Assembly (NCBI GenBank): GCA_942486035.1
Contig: CALNXK010000071.1
Coordinates: 176,001-240,000, forward strand
From: Porites lobata
Lineage: Eukaryota > Cnidaria > Anthozoa > Scleractinia > Poritidae
Length of the DNA stretch: 64,000 bases
Direction of reading: 5' to 3'
This document shows positions 50,223-57,437 of the stretch, piece by piece (position 1 is the stretch's first letter; every line of letters begins with the position of its first letter). Both the position numbers and the translations under genes were made by a program. The notes beneath the pieces were generated by a model. That model was not told where the DNA came from, ran no database searches, and was given only the letters and a program-made list of their open reading frames with translations.

Positions 50223-50473
50223 GCATGGAATGGGCTCTTTCCACTCTAGTCTGCCTTAGTTATCCGTTCCTGGGACCAATCACTCACTCGCGCCAGGACT
50301 TGGCATCCACCTTAAAAAGGTGTACCCATGGGGGGCACCCCCTAGAGTCTCCTCTCGTGGTCAATCATCCCATGTGATCTCGCTCCACCAATCAGTGTCT
50401 CTCATCAAGTCTCTAAATCCCGTTGCGCGCTCCATGCGAGCTCATTCCAGTTTGATCCGTCAAGCTAGTCAAG
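50223..50473 (+). promoter_or_regulatory. Promoter of the exon-array gene
   Basis: Contains the 22-bp box TGTACCCATGGGGGGCACCC (50321-50342), CCAAT at 50388-50392 and a weak TATA-like CTCTAAAT at 50411-50418. The ATG at 50474 has good context (purine at -3, G at +4). Confidence 0.65.
50321..50342. promoter_or_regulatory. 22-bp palindrome-cored box, copy 2
   Basis: Exact reverse complement of 35570-35592 over 22 bp, 132 bp upstream of the array start codon. Confidence 0.6.
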
Positions 50474-50696
50474 ATGGTGAGCTCTCTGCAATCCATTGTG
50501 CTGTTCTCGGTGCCGATCGCTGTCTTATTCGACATGTTGAAGATTCTGTACCACTTGCCGATGGGCCATGAATGTTATCGCGCCTTATTCCGTCGCTGTA
50601 CTCATGAGGAACTCAGAGCCTGGGCCAGAACGTTGCCATGGGACCACCCCATCGCCAGGAAACTGGATCACGAGGTCCATCGCCGCCGTATGGCTG
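50474..50696 (+). CDS. Array gene, common first exon
   Basis: 74 codons plus one base. Hydrophobic N-terminus (SSLQSIVLFSVPIAVLFDML), which could be a signal anchor, then CYRALFRRC, ELRAWARTLPWDHPIARKLD, EVHRRRMA. Ends ATGGCTG|GTGAGT, a strong donor in phase 1. All 15 downstream exons are open in the phase this donor requires. Not recognised as any known family. Confidence 0.8.
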
Positions 50697-50774
50697 GTGA
50701 GTTTTATAGCTTTCATTTTTTTTGGGGTGTGGGACCCTTTTTTTTCCTTATACCTTTTTTGAATTTTTTCATAG

Positions 50775-50896
50775 AGGTATTCAAGGGGTTCGAGTTCCTA
50801 CGCACCGTGTTATGGCCTGTCCATCTATGTCTTTGCCCTCGACGTGCCAGACTCAATTGGGCCGCGCGATTCTGGGTTCCAACCTGTTCGTGTTGA
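50775..50896 (+). CDS. Array exon 1
   Basis: After GAATTTTTTCATAG. 40 codons plus stop: VFKGFEFLRTVLWPVHLCLC, then RRARLNWAARFWVPTCSC. The intron (78 nt) is a multiple of three with no stop, so unspliced RNA also reads into this exon. Confidence 0.7.
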
Positions 50897-50914
50897 TTTT
50901 CATTTTTTCGTTAG

Positions 50915-51228
50915 ATTCTTGGGAGTATGTGGAGAATCAGCCTGTGTGTCATATTTATCAATGGGTGGCCCATCCCACTCATGGCGGCGTCTGTAACCAT
51001 TGTGTGCGGATGATGGATGGCTTGAGATTAGATGATCTGATTGCTGGCAACTGGGAGGGGTCCCTTACCGAAGATGAGATTGTGGATTATGTACAGAGTG
51101 GGGACCCTAACCATCGCGATTGGGACGACTTTCCCTTGCGGATGACGTTCCGAATTAATACGTTTTTACGGTCCCAGGGTATTGTGGGTGAACCGGATTT
51201 GGCGGCCCTAGGCTTTTTAGACGATTAA
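50915..51228 (+). CDS. Array exon 2 (zinc-ribbon-like, longest)
   Basis: After CATTTTTTCGTTAG. 103 codons plus stop: SWEYVENQPVCHIYQWVAHP, then GGVCNHCVRMMDGL, then acidic DEIVDYVQSGDPNHRDWDDF and a C-terminal GEPDLAALGFLDD. Its C-x14-C-x2-C aligns with the ribbons of exons 8 and 9b but lacks one cysteine of the first knuckle. Confidence 0.75.
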
Positions 51229-51249
51229 TTTTAGTTAATTTTTTCACAG

Positions 51250-51344
51250 GCACACATTGCCTTCTACGTGATCATTTGCAATGGATTCCGAGTGTGCTCT
51301 CTTTACGTTCTAATTTTTTCCGAATTTTGCATCGTTCATTGTAG
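51250..51344 (+). CDS. Array exon 3
   Basis: After AATTTTTTCACAG. 31 codons: THCLLRDHLQWIPSVLSLRS, NFFRILHRSL. Its TAG stop is itself the acceptor of exon 4. Confidence 0.6.
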
Positions 51345-51499
51345 GCTTTCATTACACGTTAAACCAGTATGGAGATTGGGTACGACCCATTCAATTACGT
51401 TGTCAGTATAGCACGGTCCGATGTGTCATCCAACTTCATGAAACGTTTAGTCACGTTAACAGAGTATGGGGAATGGATACATCCCGTTCAAATGTGTAA
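51345..51499 (+). CDS. Array exon 4
   Basis: After CGTTCATTGTAG. 50 codons plus stop: FHYTLNQYGDWVRPIQLRCQ, then VRCVIQLHETF. A second, partial copy starts at 51463 (AACAG|AG) reading YGEWIHPVQM in the same phase, so the exon contains an internal duplication. Confidence 0.65.
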
Positions 51500-51512
51500 T
51501 CCGTCTTCATAA
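51463..51512 (+). CDS. Possible nested array exon 4b
   Basis: EYGEWIHPVQMCNPSS then stop; paralogous to the start of exon 4. The acceptor (GTTAACAG) is weak. Confidence 0.35.
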
Positions 51513-51522
51513 AACGTTTCAG

Positions 51523-51563
51523 ATGTGATTTCTGTGATTGGCCTTTATGGTTTTCAGATGTGA
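51523..51563 (+). CDS. Possible nested array exon 5a
   Basis: After AAACGTTTCAG; 13 codons (DVISVIGLYGFQM) then stop. Its first five residues duplicate those of exon 5b, so it is a partial copy. Confidence 0.35.
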
Positions 51564-51667
51564 TTTCTGCCATAGAAGAATGGGGGTGGATCCTTTCCTT
51601 GCAACACCATTACCATATTCATAGTGTTCGACAATTCACTCAGTTTTGTGATGGTACTGCTTTTTAG
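51558..51667 (+). CDS. Array exon 5b
   Basis: After TATGGTTTTCAG. 35 codons plus stop: VISAIEEWGWILSLQHHYHI, HSVRQFTQFCDGTAF. Aligns with exon 4 around W(V/I)..(I/L)Q and SxVR. The TAG stop is the exon 6 acceptor. Confidence 0.65.
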
Positions 51668-51759
51668 AGACCCGTACCCGCCTCCAGACCAGCCGCTGGT
51701 TCCGAGACCCCGTGGCTTTTTTACTGGGAACAGACATGAAAGACATTTATTATTATTGA
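51668..51759 (+). CDS. Array exon 6 (WFRD type)
   Basis: After GCTTTTTAG. 29 codons plus stop: TRLQTSRWFRDPVAFLLGTD, MKDIYYY. Paralogue of exon 7. Confidence 0.65.
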
Positions 51760-51776
51760 TTTTTTCAAAATTTTAG

Positions 51777-51853
51777 AAACACATAGTCATATCTACAACA
51801 GTTGCTGGTTCCGAGACCGTATTGCTTTCTTACTCATGAAGACCGAGTATTAA
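51777..51853 (+). CDS. Array exon 7 (WFRD type)
   Basis: After CAAAATTTTAG. 24 codons plus stop: THSHIYNSCWFRDRIAFLLM. Shares WFRDxxAFLL with exon 6 in the same phase and position. Confidence 0.65.
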
Positions 51854-51866
51854 TTTTTTTTCGTAG

Positions 51867-52102
51867 ATTCGCACACTATTCTCAGCACCCACAGGGTTCA
51901 TGGTACTTCCGCGGCCTGGTGTTTTTGTAACAGTATCGTGCAGTGGTACACTGGAACAGGGGTAGCCCTTCCACCTTATCCAAGACCCCTCAAATTACTC
52001 TGTTGTCGTTGTTTTTTAAATTTTCGTCGTGTGCGTGATTTAGATGTGCCCTGTTATTGGTGTGAGTTGATGCAAGGGATGGGCTATCCACCCCGTGATT
52101 AA
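51867..52102 (+). CDS. Array exon 8 (zinc ribbon)
   Basis: After TTTTTTTTCGTAG. 77 codons plus stop, no internal stop in phase 1. TSAAWCFCNSIVQWYTGTG, then LLCCRCFLNFRRVRD and VPCYWCELMQGMG: a C-x2-C...P-C-x2-C ribbon, paralogous to exon 9b. Confidence 0.75.
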
Positions 52103-52129
52103 CACCCATCCGTTGTTTTTTCGTTTCAG

Positions 52130-52191
52130 ACACTCGTTTTGTCATACGAGCTATTTATATCCCTTGCCTTTTTCAGCCACTGCCCAGATAA
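52130..52191 (+). CDS. Array exon 9a (short)
   Basis: After TTTTTCGTTTCAG. 19 codons (TRFVIRAIYIPCLFQPLPR) plus stop; contains the acceptor of exon 9b. Confidence 0.4.
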
Positions 52192-52343
52192 TAGAGAATC
52201 ACACCAGATATTACCATGCTTATCTGATGAAACAGTTGTATTTTGTGTGCAAACGCTGTTGGACGTATTCACGTCACGTGAACACCCTCCATGAACCCTG
52301 TTGGGGATGTCATATTTTAGAAAGCACAGGATGGGATTTTTGA
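52177..52343 (+). CDS. Array exon 9b (zinc ribbon)
   Basis: After GCCTTTTTCAG. 54 codons plus stop: ENHTRYYHAYLMKQLYFVCK, then RCWTYSRHVN, EPCWGCHILESTGWDF. C-x2-C-x14-C-x2-C. Aligns with exon 8 and, less closely, with the 38-kb zinc-ribbon gene. Confidence 0.75.
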
Positions 52344-52416
52344 ACACCCGGCAGGGGGAGGTCTGCATGGTGGCGCCACCCCTGTTGGATGTTCATTCTC
52401 ATTTTTTTTCATTTAG

Positions 52417-52496
52417 AATCCCATTGGATCATTGACTTTGCTATGATTTTTCGAGGATGGCCTATCCCTCATCAACTTTCTATCGTTCTTCATTAG
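52417..52496 (+). CDS. Array exon 10 (HW type)
   Basis: After TTTTTTTTCATTTAG. 25 codons plus stop: SHWIIDFAMIFRGWPIPHQL, SIVLH. Near-duplicate of exon 11. The TAG stop is the exon 11 acceptor. Confidence 0.7.
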
Positions 52497-52618
52497 ATTC
52501 TCATTGGCTCATTCAAGATCTTATGATTTTTCGAAGCTGGCCTATCCCTCATAAACTTTGCATTGTCAATCATCAAGGATGGTCTAGTTTTCTCCATTTA
52601 TTCAAACTCAGACATTGA
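52497..52618 (+). CDS. Array exon 11 (HW type)
   Basis: After GTTCTTCATTAG. 39 codons plus stop: SHWLIQDLMIFRSWPIPHKL, CIVNHQGWSSFLHLFKLRH. Same phase and motif as exon 10, extended. Confidence 0.7.
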
Positions 52619-52635
52619 TTTTTTTGTTTTATCAG

Positions 52636-52685
52636 TATGTCATTGGTTCCTAGATACTCAAACCAAGATATTGATTTTTTATTAG
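52636..52685 (+). CDS. Array exon 12 (HW type, short)
   Basis: After TTTTGTTTTATCAG. 15 codons (CHWFLDTQTKILIF) then stop; the TAG stop is the exon 13 acceptor. Confidence 0.55.
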
Positions 52686-52807
52686 CCTGTCATTGGATCC
52701 TAGACCATTTTGATTATAATCAAGACTGGATTTTAATAGAATATTATTGTAAACAAACATTTCAAGGGCGTGACACCACTCGGGCGTCACACACGTCCCA
52801 CTTGTAA
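52686..52807 (+). CDS. Array exon 13 (HW type, TIR-like tail)
   Basis: After TTTTTTATTAG. 39 codons plus stop: CHWILDHFDYNQDWILIEYY, CKQTF, then a tail coded by sequence resembling the inner edge of the right TIR (GGGCGTGACACC.. versus GGGCGTGACGTC at 53088). Confidence 0.65.
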
Positions 52808-52832
52808 TCGAGGTCTGTTTTTTATTTTCCAG

Positions 52833-52912
52833 TCAATCATTGGACCCTAAACCATCACCTCGTACGTGCCAATGGTCGACTGTATCTCATCCAGTTTGCT
52901 TCTTGGATCTAA
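52833..52912 (+). CDS. Array exon 14 (HW type)
   Basis: After TTTTATTTTCCAG. 25 codons plus stop: NHWTLNHHLVRANGRLYLIQ, FASWI. Confidence 0.6.
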
Positions 52913-52938
52913 CCATTCCTCTATTCAATTCGTTTCAG

Positions 52939-53078
52939 GCACCTTTGCCGCATTAAAAATTCATTTCCTCAAATCATGGTCATACACTGGTTTCAACCAC
53001 TACATCAAATGGCCGCATCCATTGAATATGACTTCTTCTGCCAGGAAGCAAACACCTTTTTTCGATTTCGTGCATTAA
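52939..53078 (+). CDS. Array exon 15 (last)
   Basis: After TTCAATTCGTTTCAG. 45 codons plus stop: TFAALKIHFLKSWSYTGFNH, YIKWPHPLNM, ending FFDFVH. Followed 70 nt later by the TIR poly(A) signal. Confidence 0.65.
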
Positions 53079-53087
53079 TGTAAAAAA

Positions 53088-53340
53088 GGGCGTGACGTCA
53101 TTAGGGCGTTACATACGTCCCGCTTGTACCCAGGGTTTTACGCGGTTATTAAAACTATGTCAAGAATGTAGATTCAACTCTTGTGTGTGCGTGTTCTTTA
53201 TTCCTATGGGGTCACGTGGGTTAAACCCTTGATTTGTGACGTCAAAAAGTCACCTGACCTAAATGCGCGATTCTGATTGGTCGAGACCAAATTTGCTGCG
53301 CTCTGATTGGTTAGGACCTACTGTAGCCATCATGACTACT
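53088..53340 (-). repeat. Right terminal inverted repeat
   Basis: 253 bp, reverse complement of the left TIR. Ends CATGACTACT against the target duplication. Confidence 0.95.
53148..53153 (+). terminator. Poly(A) signal for the exon array inside right TIR
   Basis: ATTAAA, followed at 53181-53197 by TTGTGTGTGCGTGTTCT. It is the only strong poly(A) module after the common exon, so all array isoforms could share this 3' end. Confidence 0.75.
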
Positions 53341-53346
53341 TAAAGT
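53341..53346. repeat. Target-site duplication, right
   Basis: TAAAGT, identical to 31155-31160. It is also the start of a TAAAGTCCGG..CCGGACTTTA inverted pair (53341-53428) in the host flank. Confidence 0.92.
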
Positions 53347-55497
53347 CCGGACCTGATTGATTGGTCGAGTGGAGTAAAATCCCAATCGTCTTTAGGGGTT
53401 TTCCCCGGCTCATTAAAACCGGACTTTAGAATCTCTTTATTTCATTTATATGGTATTTTATTTCATTGCTCGAAAATTCTGAGTTGTAAAAAAATCCAAA
53501 GGAAGTACATAGCTAAATCTTATGTTTAGCAAACGTAGCCTCAATAGCCCTAATAGAACAACGGAAAAACAAAAACAAACCACTTATTACACCCCCGGAG
53601 CACTTCAGCTTTATACTCCATCGAAATAGAACGCCAACGTCGTCCACGTGCAACCAACGAAATAGGCATGATGTCTGCACACACTTCAAGTATCTTTTAA
53701 AATAGAGGACATGACAGTTAATAATACTTTACACATATTAAACCCCTTTTCGCGTCAAATCCGGCTGCAGAAAAAAAAGAGAAAGGTGCTTGTCTCAAAA
53801 CGGTTTAATTCTTATCGACATTGTTCTCAAAACCTATATACAGATCTCGAGGTTAGCCAGGTCAAAGTTACTAACTTTACAATGTAAAATAAACATGCCA
53901 ACTTAGCACAATCTCAAGTTCATCTATAATTGAAAGGAAAACCAAAATAGGTAGAATTTCGCTTCACAACACTATACCTCTTGAAGTGTCGCAGTCACCG
54001 ATATACGTTACAACACAAAGTACATGTACACTAGTCTCTAGATTTTTCGAGTATTGAAATGTTAAAAGGCAGTTGTGATCTTTAATCAGAAAATACCAGG
54101 GGCATCCAACGACGACTTTGTTCAATGTTCCATTTTTAGGTTATCTATAGAGTCCCCTCTTTTCTGTCAGCCTAGGACTTTCTTACTGTTAGTTTCATGC
54201 AAAAACTTCAATGTTATTTTAGTAAAACCCGGGGGGGGGGGGAGGCAAAACTGAATTATACGGTTTCATTGCAAATATTTGGGAGGGAAATTTGAATAAA
54301 CCAATCTTCGAAAATCATGCAGTGAGTAAATTTCCAGAAAACTGCCAAAAATGGCTTAGGCGAATGCCTCACGATTTCGTGTTAAAGATATTTCGAGACA
54401 CTGTAATTCTTTGCTTCTTCGAATAGATATTTCACACTCAAAACAGTCGTTGGATGCCTGTAAAATATGTTCCCTTCGTTTTGTTCATAGTATGTAAGTA
54501 AATAATAACTGAGTTTTCAGGAATAAAGGTACCCGCCATTAGCTTATCTTTTCCGGTACATGCTGCAATTCTAGAGATCTTGAAGTACAGTTACAAGTGA
54601 TGCTTGTTAAGCGCTTAGAGGGAAATATCCCGGGCTATTCATCACATATGCTACATAGTAAGCAATATGGAAAGAAGGAAGAACGAAACCAGTAGCTAAG
54701 AACAAATATGAAACCCGGAAAAGGCCTAAACATAACAAAGCCAAAAAATAACGTCAAACTTTGTGACCTTTGTTCCGAAAATGAAAGTGGCTTTCCTCTT
54801 CGATAAATTAACCCACCCTCTGTTCATTATAAATAGAAACAGTAATGAAAAGAAAATGAAAAGAGCATCAGGTATGCATATTGATAATTCTTAACCCACT
54901 TGCCTTATCCGGGTAGTGCATTTCTATTGTTGGGGTGGAGAATTTTCGAGCCACATGTTTTTTCCCAGTTTCGTTATCGTTTCTTTTGCATGAACTATTT
55001 TAGGCCAGTGCAGGGGTATTAATTTTTTTAAGGCTACTCGGAGCGCATGAATTTTTTTCATAAGGTTTTCCCTTACGCGAATCAGTTTATTTTTTGTATT
55101 TGATCCCGTCTTCCCGTTTCTAATGGTCCGTCCCTTAGTGAGTGTTAAACGCTACGCACTACTCAACTCCCGGATTCAAGAGCAGGCGATTTTGAACCTA
55201 TGCGGTTTTGCCCACGCATACTTGCTTCGAGAACTCATTACTTTTATTTTCCTATAATTCACCATTATTTTACAGGAAAGATTTAGGGAATGGCTTTTTC
55301 CCACTGGGATGCAGCTTTAACTCTTGACTCTAAGGCCCGCGCGTTAACACTACTTCTACTTACTGTTCCGGCTGGAGGATTTAATTTTGAAAAAAGGAAC
55401 CAATTTACCGAGAAAAGAGTTTCCTTCTGAAAAAGAGCTCAGGAGAAAGGCTACAAACACGGTTGTTGGTAATATATGACCTATACAGAGAAAGCAC
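53347..55497. other. Gene-free interval right of the Polinton
   Basis: AT-rich, with a poly-G run near 54230; no exon or repeat family recognised beyond the short inverted pair at its left end. Confidence 0.5.
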
Positions 55498-55704
55498 GAT
55501 AAGGTATAGCCTGCGTAGCTGGCGGTATTGTGTCGGTGCGCGATTAAAGTTTTGGCGGCGGAGCCGTGATCGAAAAAGGGAGTAGGGACGAAGCGTTTCG
55601 AAGCTTCGCCGTTCGTGGCAGCTTTCGCCGCTCATGACGGCTCCACCGCCAAATCTCACTCCACTAGTACACTATTCCGCCAGCTACGCAGGCTAGATAA
55701 GGTA
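55498..55704. mobile_element. Mutator-like MITE with 9-bp target duplication
   Basis: Element 55507-55695 has ends TAGCCTGCGTAGCTGGCGG and CCGCCAGCTACGCAGGCTA, perfect 19-bp inverted repeats. GATAAGGTA flanks both sides (55498-55506, 55696-55704). A 9-bp duplication suggests mobilisation by a Mutator-type transposase. No ORF with a domain. Confidence 0.88.
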
Positions 55705-56512
55705 AGACCAATTAACTGTCTATCATAACAGAAGATTTACAAATGTAGGCAATTATTGCACGTTCTTGCAAAAAGCAAAAAAAAAATACCTAAGGGTGAA
55801 TGTGACATATATTGCGCCTTCAGAGAGCTCAGAAGGAGGGAAATATCACAGCCACCCAACCCCATACCCAGCTGTTCCTGTACTGAGTTTTGTGACGTAG
55901 AACCCGAAGCAGTCAATATGACTATAAAAATGGAGGATTTACACTGACGCATCGCTACCTATGCCAAAATGGATGATCATTTTCAGTTTAGATTTAAAAG
56001 AAAAGAAGCGAGAAACTGAAAAGAGTGCCAAGGAAAAAATTGCCTGGCTTCCGTGTGTAATGCAATTCTTAGTAGTTACACTGGACTGTGTTGAATTTAT
56101 TTAGCTATTTTATGGTTATTGCCGACGTCGACATCTTTGAGAGTATAGGGGACTGCGATCGGCCTCTACAGTTGTAAATATATATTGAGCGTAATAGGAG
56201 AGAAAAGTTAAAACTATACACAACTGTAGAGCAGATGCTTACAAAATGCATTCTTCACAACCACTACAAACTCCCGCTAAAAACGGAAGATTGTGCAACG
56301 GAAAATTTTCAAACCAAAATAATTTATCAGATTTCGACCCATGCCGGCCACAGGGCCTGGGCGCGAGTAATTATCCGTCCGGGGTAAAGAATCCTTTGTC
56401 TGGGTCTGGGGTTTTCCCGCGGAGTCTGCAATATCTGGGACAGTTGTGGAAACAGCAAAATTTAGATTGCCTGGACTTTTCTCAACTGCACGTGCTTAGT
56501 GCATGCACAGAG
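55705..56512. other. Unassigned interval
   Basis: No gene recognised. Ends at the left direct repeat of the Ngaro-type element. Confidence 0.4.
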
Positions 56513-56690
56513 ATGTATTTACATTCGGCGGAGCTAAACGTAGTGGCAGTGACAGAGAATGTAAATACTTTCCTATTGGTATGAACGCACGTGAGCCGCT
56601 ATGGCGTTAATTGACTCTATTGTTGTAAGGTATATAAGGTTTTGACAGTTGTAATGTATTCATCTCAGCTCTCGAACTATCAAATTTTAA
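56513..56690 (+). repeat. Split direct repeat A1
   Basis: ATGTATTTACATTCGGCGGA to CTCGAACTATCAAATTTTA, repeated at 60616-60791 with one visible substitution. Contains AAGGTATATAAGG, a probable promoter. Confidence 0.92.
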
Positions 56691-57100
56691 AATGCCGTCC
56701 GATGATGATCTCGCGCGAAGCATTTCCGAGCTCAAAGACGAGTTTCGATCTGGTTTATCTTCTTTAAAGAGAGAACTTGCACAAGAACACGACGCTGCGC
56801 TGAAGAAGCTCAAGACAGCTACTGCTAGTGTTCCGAAGTTTTAAAAGAAAGGCAACGAGAAGCAGTTCCTACTTAATTCTGAAGTTCTTGAACACGTCCA
56901 GTCTGCTTCGACCGCCCTTCAGGCGTATTCGCCTCAAGTTGAAAAGGCCTTCGAAGAGTTAAAGGAAGGTTCCAATTTTTCGAACCCTTTCGTTGCCGTC
57001 AATTGGCCTAAGGCTCACCGTGGTTCGCGTGTTGGCAGTGTCGGCAGTTTTGGCAGTTTCGGCCTTTTCAGGAATCAGTGCCCCGTCCTTCAGGCGTAGT
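56691..57100 (+). pseudogene. Gag-like fragment of Ngaro element
   Basis: ATG in PSDDDLARSISELKDEFRSG followed by a Lys-rich helix; a stop interrupts near 56842, after which VLEHVQSASTALQAY and VNWPKAHRGSRV continue in frame. Glycine-serine-phenylalanine repeats near the end. Confidence 0.65.
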
Positions 57101-57437
57101 TTTCACCTAGCCAACCTGGGAAACGTACGTGATGGACTCGGATGTTGGTGCACTCGTCGAGGACACAGATAAGTTAAGGAATTTTGTTGAAGATGATTTT
57201 GACTTTTTTTTTAATATGAACAGGGTCGTAGTTCTACTATCGTTGTAGCCGGTAGGCTAAAATCCCATATCATTGTTCAGTTTTGGCGTTCTATAGGCGC
57301 CAGTCAATTTATTCTAGATGTTATCGAGCATGGTTATCGTATTCCTTTCCACTCTACACCCCCTGTTAGTTTTTCTAGTTATAATAAGTCAGCTAGCTTT
57401 GACGCATTCTGATTTTGTTAACGAAGCTGTTTCCTAA

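Larger units (their letters stand above)
31161..53340. mobile_element. Complete Polinton/Maverick (adintovirus-like) element
   Basis: 22,180 bp, bounded by inverted repeats (AGTAGTCATG outward ends) and a perfect 6-bp target duplication. Gene content defines the class: protein-primed PolB, chromodomain integrase, A32-type ATPase, adenain-type protease, double-jelly-roll capsid protein and penton-like protein. The large genes all have uninterrupted frames, which points to recent insertion or an active virus. Gene order, left to right: PolB (minus), two basic genes (plus), a morphogenesis block and integrase and zf-GRF gene (minus), two genes (plus), one spliced gene (minus), exon array (plus). 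Confidence 0.97.

Noticed and set aside
50474..50482. Donor-like ATG|GTGAGC immediately after the array start codon
   Set aside because: Splicing here would leave phase 0, whereas all downstream exons are open in phase 1; the donor at 50697 fits all of them.
50474..53154. Diversity-generating retroelement or CRISPR-like cassette array
   Set aside because: No reverse transcriptase/template repeat pair nearby and no regular repeats with unique spacers; cassettes differ in length and are protein-coding.
54228..54243. Poly-G run as a regulatory quadruplex
   Set aside because: A simple homopolymer in gene-free DNA with no context to support a role.
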